Shown here piece after piece: positions 1 through 7,047 of a DNA stretch of 9,155 nt; within the stretch, counting starts at the first letter, position 1; every line of letters starts with the position of its first letter. A program made the translations under genes and the position numbers. The stretch lies in assembly GCA_934675695.1 (NCBI GenBank), contig CAKURN010000049.1, forward strand, positions 1 through 9,155, in the 5' to 3' direction. Origin of the DNA: an uncultured Candidatus Melainabacteria bacterium (GTDB lineage Bacteria > Cyanobacteriota > Vampirovibrionia > Gastranaerophilales > Gastranaerophilaceae). Under the pieces are notes generated by a model that saw only the letters and a list, made by a program, of their open reading frames with translations, was not told the DNA's origin and ran no database searches.

Positions 1-818
1 AGTATCGTTCTTGCGTTTTGAGTTTTTAAAACGTCAGAAGCTATTTCTATATCTCGATTAACAGGCCCCGGGTGCATCAAAAGAGCTGCATAAGGAAGAT
101 TTTCTTTCGTAATTTGATAATTTTTTATATAATCATCGAGATTGATTTTTTCTTGTATTCTTTCTTTTTGTATTCTTAATGCCATTACAACATCTGTATC
201 TTCAAAACATTCAGCCAAATCTGTATAATATTCTACGCCTTCTATTGTTTCGTCTTGAAATTCTTTTGGTGCAAGACATCTTACTTTTACATTGAATTTT
301 TTAAACAATTCAATATTTGATTTTGCAACTCGAGAATGAACAATATCGCCAACAATTGTGATTTTCTTTTCACTTAAATCTAGAAAGTGTTTTTTAAGTG
401 TATAATAATCAAGCAACGCTTGAGTTGGATGAGATAAAGCCCCACTACCTGCATTTATAAAAGAAATCGGGTTGTAGTATGATTGTTCTTTTAGTTCATT
501 AATTAGATTTTCATTTGTGTGTCTAATTACAAAAACATTCATACCTATTGCAGACAAATTGTTTATTGTGTCGTATAAGTCTTCTCCTTTGTTAATAGAA
601 GAAGTTTGAACATCGAAATTATATTTGTTTGCAAAAATTTTGTTTTCCGCCATTTCAAAAGACAATTTTGTTCTTGTTGAATTTTCAAAAAACATATTAA
701 CAACATGCCCGTTTGTGTGATTTGAGCGTCTAATTTTCTTTTCAAATTCAGAAGCTCTGATACAGATTTTATTTATATCGTCTGTTGAAAGCGATTTTAT
801 ATCTATTAAATGATTCAT
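1..818 (-). CDS. pyrB: Aspartate carbamoyltransferase catalytic chain, C-terminus cut by window edge
   Basis: PyrB condenses carbamoyl phosphate with L-aspartate to give N-carbamoyl-L-aspartate, the committed step of cytosolic pyrimidine synthesis. I translated this frame by hand: 272 codons are visible, and about 35-40 C-terminal residues are probably missing compared with a usual length near 305-310. Visible motifs are the carbamoyl-phosphate loop ENSTRTKLSFE (residues 46-56), SHPTQALLD (129-137), MALRIQKER (212-220) and MHPGPVNRDIEIASD (248-262), all diagnostic of the family. The usual STRTR reads STRTK, a conservative change, and the Gln before HPTQ is Ser. The ATG overlaps the pyrE stop by one base (TAATG), so translational coupling is likely. 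It is the last visible gene of the pyrK-pyrD-pyrE-pyrB run. The similar ornithine carbamoyltransferase is less likely given the pyr neighbours and the LRIQKER motif. Confidence 0.96.
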   Translation of the reverse strand, partial: MNHLIDIKSLSTDDINKICIRASEFEKKIRRSNHTNGHVVNMFFENSTRTKLSFEMAENKIFANKYNFDVQTSSINKGEDLYDTINNLSAIGMNVFVIRHTNENLINELKEQSYYNPISFINAGSGALSHPTQALLDYYTLKKHFLDLSEKKITIVGDIVHSRVAKSNIELFKKFNVKVRCLAPKEFQDETIEGVEYYTDLAECFEDTDVVMALRIQKERIQEKINLDDYIKNYQITKENLPYAALLMHPGPVNRDIEIASDVLKTQNARTI

Positions 819-1393
819 TATTTTCCTACTCTACTTCCCGGTTTTACAAGCTCAATTCCTTGTTTGCACAAAGGACAATCGCAAGGGTCATACGTAACAG
901 GCGAAGACTGCAATAATGAATAGATTTTAAATTCATTATTCAATTTGCCTTGTGTTCTATCCACAATACAGCCGACTCCAACTACTTCTACTCCAAATTC
1001 CTTTAGTGCTTCTTTTGTTTCAAAAATTGTTCTTGCTGTCGTAATTACATCTTCAATTATAACAACTTTTTCTTTTTTTGTTAAGTTGTAACCACGTCTA
1101 AGTTGCATAATTCCATCTTTTCTTTCGACAAAAAGATTTCTCTTTTTTGTTTGTTTAGCAACTTCATAACCAAAAATAATCGCCCCTATTGCAGGAGAAA
1201 CGACAGTATCAAATTCTACATCAGATAGTTTTTTTGCAAGCTCTTTTGCTAAAACTTCTACTACATCAGGATACTGGTACAATTTTGCACATTGAAAATA
1301 AGTGTCAGAATGAAGCCCAGATGTCAAGCAAAAATGCCCTTTTAAGAGTCCGTCTGCTTTTATTAATAGTTCTTTTATGTCTATATTTTCCAT
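818..1393 (-). CDS. pyrE: Orotate phosphoribosyltransferase
   Basis: PyrE transfers the phosphoribosyl group of PRPP to orotate, giving OMP, the fifth step of UMP synthesis. The 191-residue length fits the family. The PRPP-binding segment is KVVIIEDVITTAR (residues 109-121), following the catalytic-loop region VERKDGIMQLRRGY (89-102). The C-terminal tail YDPCDCPLCKQGIELVKPGSR (168-188, Cys 171, 173, 176) is typical of the PyrE subgroup first recognised in thermophiles; I infer a possible metal or structural role for the cysteines but the sequence does not prove it. The PRPP loop is unusual: the common TTG(G/K)S reads TTART. The start is supported by AGGAG six bases upstream of the ATG, inside the end of pyrD. 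One base separates it from pyrD, and its stop overlaps the pyrB start. Confidence 0.95.
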   Translation of the reverse strand: MENIDIKELLIKADGLLKGHFCLTSGLHSDTYFQCAKLYQYPDVVEVLAKELAKKLSDVEFDTVVSPAIGAIIFGYEVAKQTKKRNLFVERKDGIMQLRRGYNLTKKEKVVIIEDVITTARTIFETKEALKEFGVEVVGVGCIVDRTQGKLNNEFKIYSLLQSSPVTYDPCDCPLCKQGIELVKPGSRVGK

Positions 1394-1394
1394 T

Positions 1395-2324
1395 TTATTC
1401 TCCTTTTATTTTTGATTTTAAATTTTCAAAATCTTTAAAGTTATTTTTTTCTATGTAATTTTTTAACTCTAATGCTAGAGTGGTGCATATTTTTGGGTGA
1501 GTAAAATTCGCTGTGCCAATCTGAAAAGCATCAGCTCCTACTGCCATAAATTCAAACAAATCTTCCAGTTTTGAAATCCCACCCATTGCAATAATAGGAA
1601 GTTTCACTGTTTTTCTGATTTGGTTTACCATATATAAAGCAACCGGTTTAATACAGATACCGGATAATCCACCTTGGACTGTTCTTTTTATGAATTTATT
1701 GCCTATATTTTTAACTTCTACCCCTAATCCACGAAGCGTGTTTATTGCACTGATACAATCAGCACCTGCAGATTCTGTTGCTTGTGCTAAAGCACAAATA
1801 TCAGAAGTATTTGGGGATAATTTTACAATTAAAAATCCACTGTAGTTTTTTCTGATTTTTGATACCAATTTGTATAGGCTTTCAGGATTTAACCCGAATT
1901 CCAAACAGCCGGTTTTAACGTTCGGGCAAGAAACATTAACTTCTATTGCTTTTATGTTGTTTTTGTTTGCTATAGAAGCCAATTTTTCGTAATCTTCTAC
2001 AGTAGAGCCTGCAATATTTAGCAAAAAATTGATGTTTTTTTGTTTTAAGATAGGAAGTTTTTCTTCGATGAATTTTTCTATTCCTACGTTTTCTAATCCT
2101 ATTCGATTAATCATTCCGCAAGATGTTTCAAAAATTCTATCTCCTTCGTTTCCGTCTCTTTTTTCCAAAGTTATACCTTTTGTAGAAATTGCACCCAAAC
2201 AATTAAAATCAATAAAATTTTCGTATTCGTCAGCATAACCAAAAGTTCCACTTGCACCAATCAATGGTGAAGGTAGAATCAGTTCTTTGGTTTTGTTTTT
2301 TAGTATTGTTTTTAAAATTTCCAT
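1395..2324 (-). CDS. pyrD: Dihydroorotate dehydrogenase, class 1B catalytic subunit
   Basis: This FMN enzyme oxidises dihydroorotate to orotate in the cytosol. The 309-residue length and residues VNVSCPNV (129-136), with Cys133 as the expected catalytic base, place it in class 1. Class 2 membrane enzymes carry Ser at that position. TKG (48-50), VKLSPN (167-172), GGLSG (218-222), MGGI (247-250) and QIGTA (268-272) fit the FMN and phosphate-binding parts of the TIM barrel. The pyrK gene directly upstream shows it is the NAD-linked 1B form (PyrD2K2) rather than the fumarate-linked 1A form. GGG lies six bases before the ATG, at the very end of pyrK, with only one base between the pyrK stop and the pyrD start. 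The first residues MEILKTILKNKTKELILPSPLI match a normal class 1B N-terminus, so the start is probably right. Confidence 0.96.
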   Translation of the reverse strand: MEILKTILKNKTKELILPSPLIGASGTFGYADEYENFIDFNCLGAISTKGITLEKRDGNEGDRIFETSCGMINRIGLENVGIEKFIEEKLPILKQKNINFLLNIAGSTVEDYEKLASIANKNNIKAIEVNVSCPNVKTGCLEFGLNPESLYKLVSKIRKNYSGFLIVKLSPNTSDICALAQATESAGADCISAINTLRGLGVEVKNIGNKFIKRTVQGGLSGICIKPVALYMVNQIRKTVKLPIIAMGGISKLEDLFEFMAVGADAFQIGTANFTHPKICTTLALELKNYIEKNNFKDFENLKSKIKGE

Positions 2325-2325
2325 T

Positions 2326-3054
2326 TTATTCCCATATTATTTCGTTTGATAAAAAAACAGGCCCGTCTTTGCAGATTGAAGAAGTGGTTTGTTTGTTGTT
2401 TTTGATTGTTTTAATAACGCAACCTCGACACACGCCAATGCCACATGCCATAACCTTTTCCATTGCAACTTGGCATTGAATGTTTAGTTTTTTTGCTATT
2501 TCACTAATCAATTTCAAAACCACATAAGGTCCGCAGGCGTATATTATTTCTATGTTTTTTTCTTTTATTATTTTTTCTATATCATCAACGACGCTTCCTT
2601 TAATTTTTACATCATCATAGCCTGCTATTACTTCGTTTTCGTCTTTAAAACCCGCTAAAAGGAAGTTTTTTATGTTTTTTTGATTTAATTCTTTTTTCAA
2701 AAACAACATCGGTGCAATACCTATTCCTGCACCAACGAGTAGAGAATTTTTGTCTTTTATATCAAAACCGTTGCCTAAAGGTGCTAAAAAATCAATCTCA
2801 TCATCGATTTTTAAGTTTTTCAAAAATCCGGTACCTTCGCCTTTTGTTTTAAATAATATAGTTAAAAGACTTTCGTTTTCAGATATTTTTTCAAAATCAG
2901 AAATACTAAAAGGTCTTCTCAGGGTTTTGTTGTTGCATAAAATTGAAACAAATTGTCCTGAGTGTGCTGTTTTTAAGTTTGATTTAACAGTTAAACGAAA
3001 TGTTTCTTTTGCAATTTGTTTTATATTAAAAATTTTTCCTTTGTAGTCGTTCAT
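2326..3054 (-). CDS. pyrK: Dihydroorotate dehydrogenase B, electron transfer subunit
   Basis: PyrK carries FAD and a 2Fe-2S cluster and passes electrons from PyrD-FMN to NAD+. Counting from the ATG at 3054 (242 residues), RRPFSI (46-51) is the FAD-binding signature, VGAGIGIAPM (107-116) and ACGP (173-176) form the NAD-binding part of the ferredoxin-reductase fold, and Cys204, 209, 212 and 228 (CGIGVCRGC ... SSIC) ligate the cluster in the order expected for PyrK. The frame stays open to a TTG at 3090, but I prefer ATG 3054: it has GAG six bases upstream, gives the usual MNDYKGKIFNI-type N-terminus, and avoids placing the start inside a stem-loop. It is the first gene of the pyr operon and ends one base before pyrD. 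The same family fold occurs in sulfhydrogenase subunits, but the pyrD neighbour settles the call. Confidence 0.95.
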   Translation of the reverse strand: MNDYKGKIFNIKQIAKETFRLTVKSNLKTAHSGQFVSILCNNKTLRRPFSISDFEKISENESLLTILFKTKGEGTGFLKNLKIDDEIDFLAPLGNGFDIKDKNSLLVGAGIGIAPMLFLKKELNQKNIKNFLLAGFKDENEVIAGYDDVKIKGSVVDDIEKIIKEKNIEIIYACGPYVVLKLISEIAKKLNIQCQVAMEKVMACGIGVCRGCVIKTIKNNKQTTSSICKDGPVFLSNEIIWE

Positions 3055-3056
3055 AT

Positions 3057-3064
3057 CTTTCTCT
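3057..3064 (-). promoter_or_regulatory. Ribosome binding site deciding the pyrK start
   Basis: On the minus strand the bases AGAGAAAG end two bases before ATG 3054, with the GAG core six bases from the ATG. The alternative in-frame TTG at 3090 has no purine-rich site at a proper distance and sits within the hairpin at 3076-3105. Confidence 0.55.
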
Positions 3065-3075
3065 TTTTTACATAT

Positions 3076-3105
3076 AAAAAAAGAAGACAAAATCGCCTTC
3101 TTTTT
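3076..3105 (-). terminator. Intrinsic terminator-like hairpin before pyrK; possible attenuator
   Basis: Read on the minus strand, AAAAAGAAGGC pairs with GUCUUCUUUUU: nine Watson-Crick pairs, a G-U wobble and a further C-G pair, around the loop GAUUUU, followed by more U. The wobble works only in the minus-strand transcript (an A-C mismatch on the plus strand), so the structure favours leftward transcription. The stem is A/U-rich, so its strength is uncertain. It lies 140 bases past the helicase stop and about 20 bases before the pyrK start. It may terminate the helicase transcript, or, if the pyr promoter lies upstream of it, act as a leader attenuator for the operon. Confidence 0.6.
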
Positions 3106-3151
3106 ATTTTATAGAAATATTTGTTTTTTTATTCTTGTATTCATCAAAATT

Positions 3152-3157
3152 ATTATA
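3152..3157 (-). promoter_or_regulatory. Possible -10 element for the pyr operon
   Basis: A perfect TATAAT occurs on the minus strand about 100 bases upstream of pyrK. No convincing TTGACA-like box sits 16-18 bases before it, and TATAAT is expected by chance in sequence this AT-rich, so this is tentative. If it is used, transcription would start near 3145 and the leader would include the hairpin at 3076-3105. The rest of the 3106-3245 gap is AT-rich with no supported gene. Confidence 0.3.
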
Positions 3158-3212
3158 TTAAAAACATAAATTATTTTGGTAGTAATTTTACAAAAATTAA
3201 AAATTATTGCTT

Positions 3213-3240
3213 CAATCTTACTTCCAGTTTTTGGAGATTG
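3213..3240 (-). terminator. Imperfect stem-loop just after the helicase gene
   Basis: On the minus strand CAATCT (3240-3235) is repeated inverted as AGATTG (3218-3213), with an inner CCA/TGG pairing around AAAAC. It begins five bases past the helicase stop codon. A T-rich stretch (AATTTTTAATTTTTG) begins roughly ten bases later instead of directly after the stem, so it is a weak terminator candidate or an mRNA 3'-end structure. The stem has an unpaired AAGTA on one side. Confidence 0.3.
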
Positions 3241-3245
3241 TCTTA

Positions 3246-6200
3246 TTACTTTTTAAACAAATCAAAAATTTCAGAATTTTTAAATTCTCTTACTTTAGAG
3301 AAGAATTTGTATGTGTTTGATGTTGTTAAGTATAGTTTTTTCTTTGCTCTTGTTATTCCGACATAAATCAATCTGTAGTTTTCTTCAACGATTTCTGTTT
3401 GCAATTCTTCATCGGTTTTTTTGATTTTTTTTATTTTTTGACAAAATTTTGTATTTTCTTTTAATTTTAGTTCAGAAGGGGTCAAACACAAGTTGTCTTG
3501 GGTAAGTTCAGGTATGAATACATAATCAAACTCATCACCTTTTGATTTGTGCAGAGTCATAATCTGGATTGTAGAAGTTTTGTCTTCTTTGTTTTCGTTG
3601 TTAAAAAATTTGATGTTTGCAAAGTTGTTTTTGTATTGAATTTCTCTAAGTTTTGCAACTGTTTTTTCAAATGTTTTTTGAGTTTGGAATATTTTATGAA
3701 CAATAATAGAAACAAGGGGAATATTTTCTTTGTTGTTTGAATCTTCAAAATACGATTCACCTATTTCTTGCACTAATTCATAAATAGAGTAGTGGTTTTT
3801 ATACAAAAAGTAATTCATATCCCAAACAAATTGGATATCAAGGTTATTATCTAAAAATAGAGGGATTTTAAGGTCTTCTACATATTTTAGAGTTTCATAA
3901 TCATAAAAACCCATTTCAAATAATGTTTTTATTAAGTTTTTTGTCAATTTCAAATCATAAGGGTCTTTTATATATTCTAAAATCAGCAATGTGACTTTAA
4001 ATACCGGATTGTTTATCAAACAATCTTGATTTTTGAAAGTTTTAAGAGAGTAGTTTTTGAATATTTTATCCCATTTTTCTATTGCAAAATTGCTTCTCAA
4101 AAGCAAACCTATTGTTGCTTTTTTGTCTTGTTTTAAGATTTCTTGAATTTTTTCTATGACAAATTTCTTTTCTTCTTCTTCATTTTCAAAAACAAAATCA
4201 CTAACTGCGTTTTTATCTACTATATTTTTATTTTCTACAGGTTTCATAAACAGAGTAGAAAAAGCTTCTATGCCTTGTTTTTTGGCATATTCTACAGTAG
4301 CGTTTGCACAATCTAAAACACCTGTTGCACATCTTTGACATCTATCCATTTCGACTAAAGCAGATGTTTTCATATAGTTTCTAAAACCTTCAACATCAGA
4401 ATTTGTAAAAGTAGAAGTAATTGCTTGGTTTATATCGCCACAACGTATGATATTGTTGAATTTTCCCGCCAAAAGTAAAATGAGATTTTGCTGAATATAG
4501 CTAGAATCTTGTGCTTCGTCTTCTATTATTACTTTTGCCAAATTTTGATAATAAGATAAAACATCTTTGTTTTGTCTTAATAATTTCAAACTCAACAAAA
4601 GCAAATCGTCGTAATCAATGAGGTTTTCTTCTTTTAGACGTTTTTGATAATTTTCAAAAACACTTAAAAAGGGTTTGTTATCGGTTTTGAAGTTTTCATC
4701 TTGAGCAAGTTCGTTTTTGTATGCAGATATCATAGAATCATACAAAGAAGCTTTTTCAACCGGCAAACCCACACTGTAGACGATTTCGTTTATTGTTGCT
4801 GTTCTTTTAATTTCGTCTATTATTTCAAAATCATCGTCAAGACCTAGTTTTGAAAAATTGTTGTTTTCTTTTATAATACGAAGTGCAAGCCCATGGATTG
4901 TGGAGATATTGGGGAGTTCTTTTAAATTCGGGTATTTTGCTTTTATTCTTTCTTTAAAATTTCTTGCAGCCGATTCCATAAAAGTCAAAACAAATATTTC
5001 ATTCGCTTCTACATTTTTTAGTATTTCACCATTTAGGATTTTATCTACCAAAAGCAGCATTATAGTAGTTTTTCCTGAGCCTGCTGTTGCACTGACTGCC
5101 ATTTTTCCGCCTTTGTAATCCAAAACCGCCTGTTGATCAGGACGTGGAGTAATGGGTTTAAAGTCTTTTGATGTAGTTTTGTTTTCAACAAATTTGAAGA
5201 ATTTATCTATTCCGGAAAAATTCTCCAACCCGACAGAATCATAGACGCTCGAATACAAAATATTATTTTCACCCAAAAGATACAATTTGTGGAGGGTTCT
5301 AGCTGTTCTATCTTTTGTAAGGTTGATATTGTCTTGTAGCTCAAAAACATCTTTTTTCCAGCTTTTTTGCATTACCCAAGCATTGTATAGTGGACCTATA
5401 TCTTGTTTTAGCCAATTTTCGTTTGTTATATCCAATAAAAACTGGTATTTTGTTTTTATAGAATAATCGATTAATTTTTGAGCAGAAGAAACAACGATGG
5501 AATTTTCGTCTATTTCATCGTCAGATAAGGGGTTTTCTGAAATTATTGTGTTTTCTAATTGTATCAACAAATCATTATTTGAAACTTTGTCTTTAAAAAC
5601 GCTTTCAAAATCGTAAATTTGTTTTAGCAATTGGTTTATTTTTATTATGTCTTTTGAAATTTCTTTGTCTAAAGTGATGAAATTTGTCACAATTTCAAAA
5701 AACTGCAGCGATAATTTTTCAAATTTTGTTTTTTCAAAAATCTCAATTAATTTTTGAAATTTTGGTTCTTTTTTTTTTCTTATTAAATCAAAAATATTAA
5801 TGGAAGAATTTTGTCTTTCGATTTTGTATTCTTGTATTAGTTTTATGGTTTCTATCTTGTTAAAATTTAACAATTCAATAAAAATGCCTTTCAAAGTAAA
5901 ATAAGAAACTTCTGTATTTTTTGCATCATTGAACATTTTCAACAAATCGAGAATGTAGCCTATGTATTTGTTTTGGTTTAGTTTTTCGTTTTTGGTCAAA
6001 AAATTAAACTCAAATCCGGATTTTTTAAGGCTTGTTTTCAAAAAATCGTCACAAATAGGAGTAACGATTGAAATTTCAGACAGGCTTGTACCGTTTTTGA
6101 CTAATTTTTTAATTTCTGAAACTAAAGCGTCAATCATTTCATTTCTTTTTAAGAAAGAATTTGATTTTATGTCTGAAAAATCATTCAAATCAATCAATTC

Positions 6201-7037
6201 ATCGTTTTTTAAAGAATTGAAAATTTTTATTGAGTTTTTAGTTTTTAAATCTTCATTATTTAATTTAATTGCTTTTTCATTTAAAAATTCTTCAAAATCA
6301 ACATTAATTGCCCCTAAATACCCTAATCTGGATGAACCCAACTCATCATAAGCAATAAAAAATTCTTTTATGTCGGGTTTGATGAATTTTAGGTATTCTA
6401 GTGTTGCAGGTGTTATTTCATCGGCATCATCAACAAAAACATAAGAAAAATTGTTTTTTAATTTTTTGTATAAAAATTCAAATAAATTTAATTGTCTAAT
6501 ATAGTCAAATGCCCTAAAATTAATGGTTTTTATTTTGTATTTGTCAAGTGCCGAGTTTACTTCTTTTGTAAAACTTTCTTGTAGAATTTTTGAGCGGGTG
6601 TTTATTTCTTCTTTTGTTAAATTATTCAAATTTATCAAAGAATTTCTTCTTAAGAGCTGATGTAATAGGCTGGTTTTTGAATTGTATCCCGTAAAATCGA
6701 CTTCTTTTATACATTGTTTAAAAATATATTGACTAACTTCTAATCCGCATAAATTGGGGATAATTTTTGCGTTGTTGGTGTTTTTGATTGATTCTTCTAT
6801 GTGGCCCCAATTTTGTAGTATGTAGTTATAGCACAAGCCAAAAAAACTGTAGATTTTAAGGTTTCCTATGTTGCCAACAGGTGAATTTTCTTTTATTTTA
6901 TTTAACCATTCGTGCTTTTTTTTAGAATTTTGCACAAGCACAAGAATATCTTCACTGTTGTTTGTTTTTATGAGTTTAAGATATTCTTGGATTAAAATTT
7001 CTGTTCTTTGAGAGTTTGAATTTGCATTTATAAGCAT
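3246..7037 (-). CDS. UvrD/AddA-like SF1 DNA helicase with an N-terminal degenerate helicase module
   Basis: The 1263-residue protein has two SF1 helicase-like halves. The C-terminal half has a complete motor: Q-motif PRPDQQ (631-636), Walker A ATAGSGKTT (650-658), Ia VLTFMESAARNF (683-694), STIHGLALRI (712-721), Walker B VIIEDEAQDSS (836-846), III CGDINQAI (866-873), IV TIGLLLRSN (975-983), V IMTLHKSKGDEFD (1159-1171) and VI YVGITRAKKKLYLT (1225-1238), with Arg1230 as the expected arginine finger. It should translocate on and unwind DNA using ATP, most likely in repair or recombination. The N-terminal half (about 1-620) follows the same motif order, with FVDDADEITP (201-210), IAYDELGSSRLGYLGA (228-243), ISIVTP (322-327) and VVSSAQKL (515-522), but has NSNSQRT in place of Walker A and no arginine-finger motif. 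I see no nuclease motif and only about 25 residues after motif VI. The start ATG has no good Shine-Dalgarno site. It lies 27 bases after the prepilin stop. Partial relatives are UvrD/PcrA and AddA/AddB; I do not recognise a named gene. Confidence 0.88.
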   Translation of the reverse strand: MLINANSNSQRTEILIQEYLKLIKTNNSEDILVLVQNSKKKHEWLNKIKENSPVGNIGNLKIYSFFGLCYNYILQNWGHIEESIKNTNNAKIIPNLCGLEVSQYIFKQCIKEVDFTGYNSKTSLLHQLLRRNSLINLNNLTKEEINTRSKILQESFTKEVNSALDKYKIKTINFRAFDYIRQLNLFEFLYKKLKNNFSYVFVDDADEITPATLEYLKFIKPDIKEFFIAYDELGSSRLGYLGAINVDFEEFLNEKAIKLNNEDLKTKNSIKIFNSLKNDELIDLNDFSDIKSNSFLKRNEMIDALVSEIKKLVKNGTSLSEISIVTPICDDFLKTSLKKSGFEFNFLTKNEKLNQNKYIGYILDLLKMFNDAKNTEVSYFTLKGIFIELLNFNKIETIKLIQEYKIERQNSSINIFDLIRKKKEPKFQKLIEIFEKTKFEKLSLQFFEIVTNFITLDKEISKDIIKINQLLKQIYDFESVFKDKVSNNDLLIQLENTIISENPLSDDEIDENSIVVSSAQKLIDYSIKTKYQFLLDITNENWLKQDIGPLYNAWVMQKSWKKDVFELQDNINLTKDRTARTLHKLYLLGENNILYSSVYDSVGLENFSGIDKFFKFVENKTTSKDFKPITPRPDQQAVLDYKGGKMAVSATAGSGKTTIMLLLVDKILNGEILKNVEANEIFVLTFMESAARNFKERIKAKYPNLKELPNISTIHGLALRIIKENNNFSKLGLDDDFEIIDEIKRTATINEIVYSVGLPVEKASLYDSMISAYKNELAQDENFKTDNKPFLSVFENYQKRLKEENLIDYDDLLLLSLKLLRQNKDVLSYYQNLAKVIIEDEAQDSSYIQQNLILLLAGKFNNIIRCGDINQAITSTFTNSDVEGFRNYMKTSALVEMDRCQRCATGVLDCANATVEYAKKQGIEAFSTLFMKPVENKNIVDKNAVSDFVFENEEEEKKFVIEKIQEILKQDKKATIGLLLRSNFAIEKWDKIFKNYSLKTFKNQDCLINNPVFKVTLLILEYIKDPYDLKLTKNLIKTLFEMGFYDYETLKYVEDLKIPLFLDNNLDIQFVWDMNYFLYKNHYSIYELVQEIGESYFEDSNNKENIPLVSIIVHKIFQTQKTFEKTVAKLREIQYKNNFANIKFFNNENKEDKTSTIQIMTLHKSKGDEFDYVFIPELTQDNLCLTPSELKLKENTKFCQKIKKIKKTDEELQTEIVEENYRLIYVGITRAKKKLYLTTSNTYKFFSKVREFKNSEIFDLFKK

Positions 7038-7047
7038 AGTTTTTCAT

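Noticed and set aside
563..745. Minus-strand 60-codon open frame
   Set aside because: It is a different frame inside pyrB, whose own frame carries clear catalytic motifs across this stretch.
3055..3090. TTG start extending PyrK by 12 residues
   Set aside because: No ribosome binding site, start within a stem-loop, and the extension does not resemble a PyrK N-terminus; ATG 3054 has a GAG at good spacing.
3106..3245. Small RNA or riboswitch in the helicase-pyrK gap
   Set aside because: Apart from the two stem-loops reported, I see only AT-rich sequence with no recognisable riboswitch core or PyrR-binding motif.
3246..3330. A nuclease domain at the helicase C-terminus, as in AddA
   Set aside because: Only about 25 residues follow motif VI, with no PD-(D/E)XK-like pattern; none is evident elsewhere in the protein either.
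5962..6351. Plus-strand open frame of 129 codons
   Set aside because: Antisense to the helicase gene; Phe/Ser-rich translation is typical of the complement of Lys/Glu/Asn codons in AT-rich DNA.
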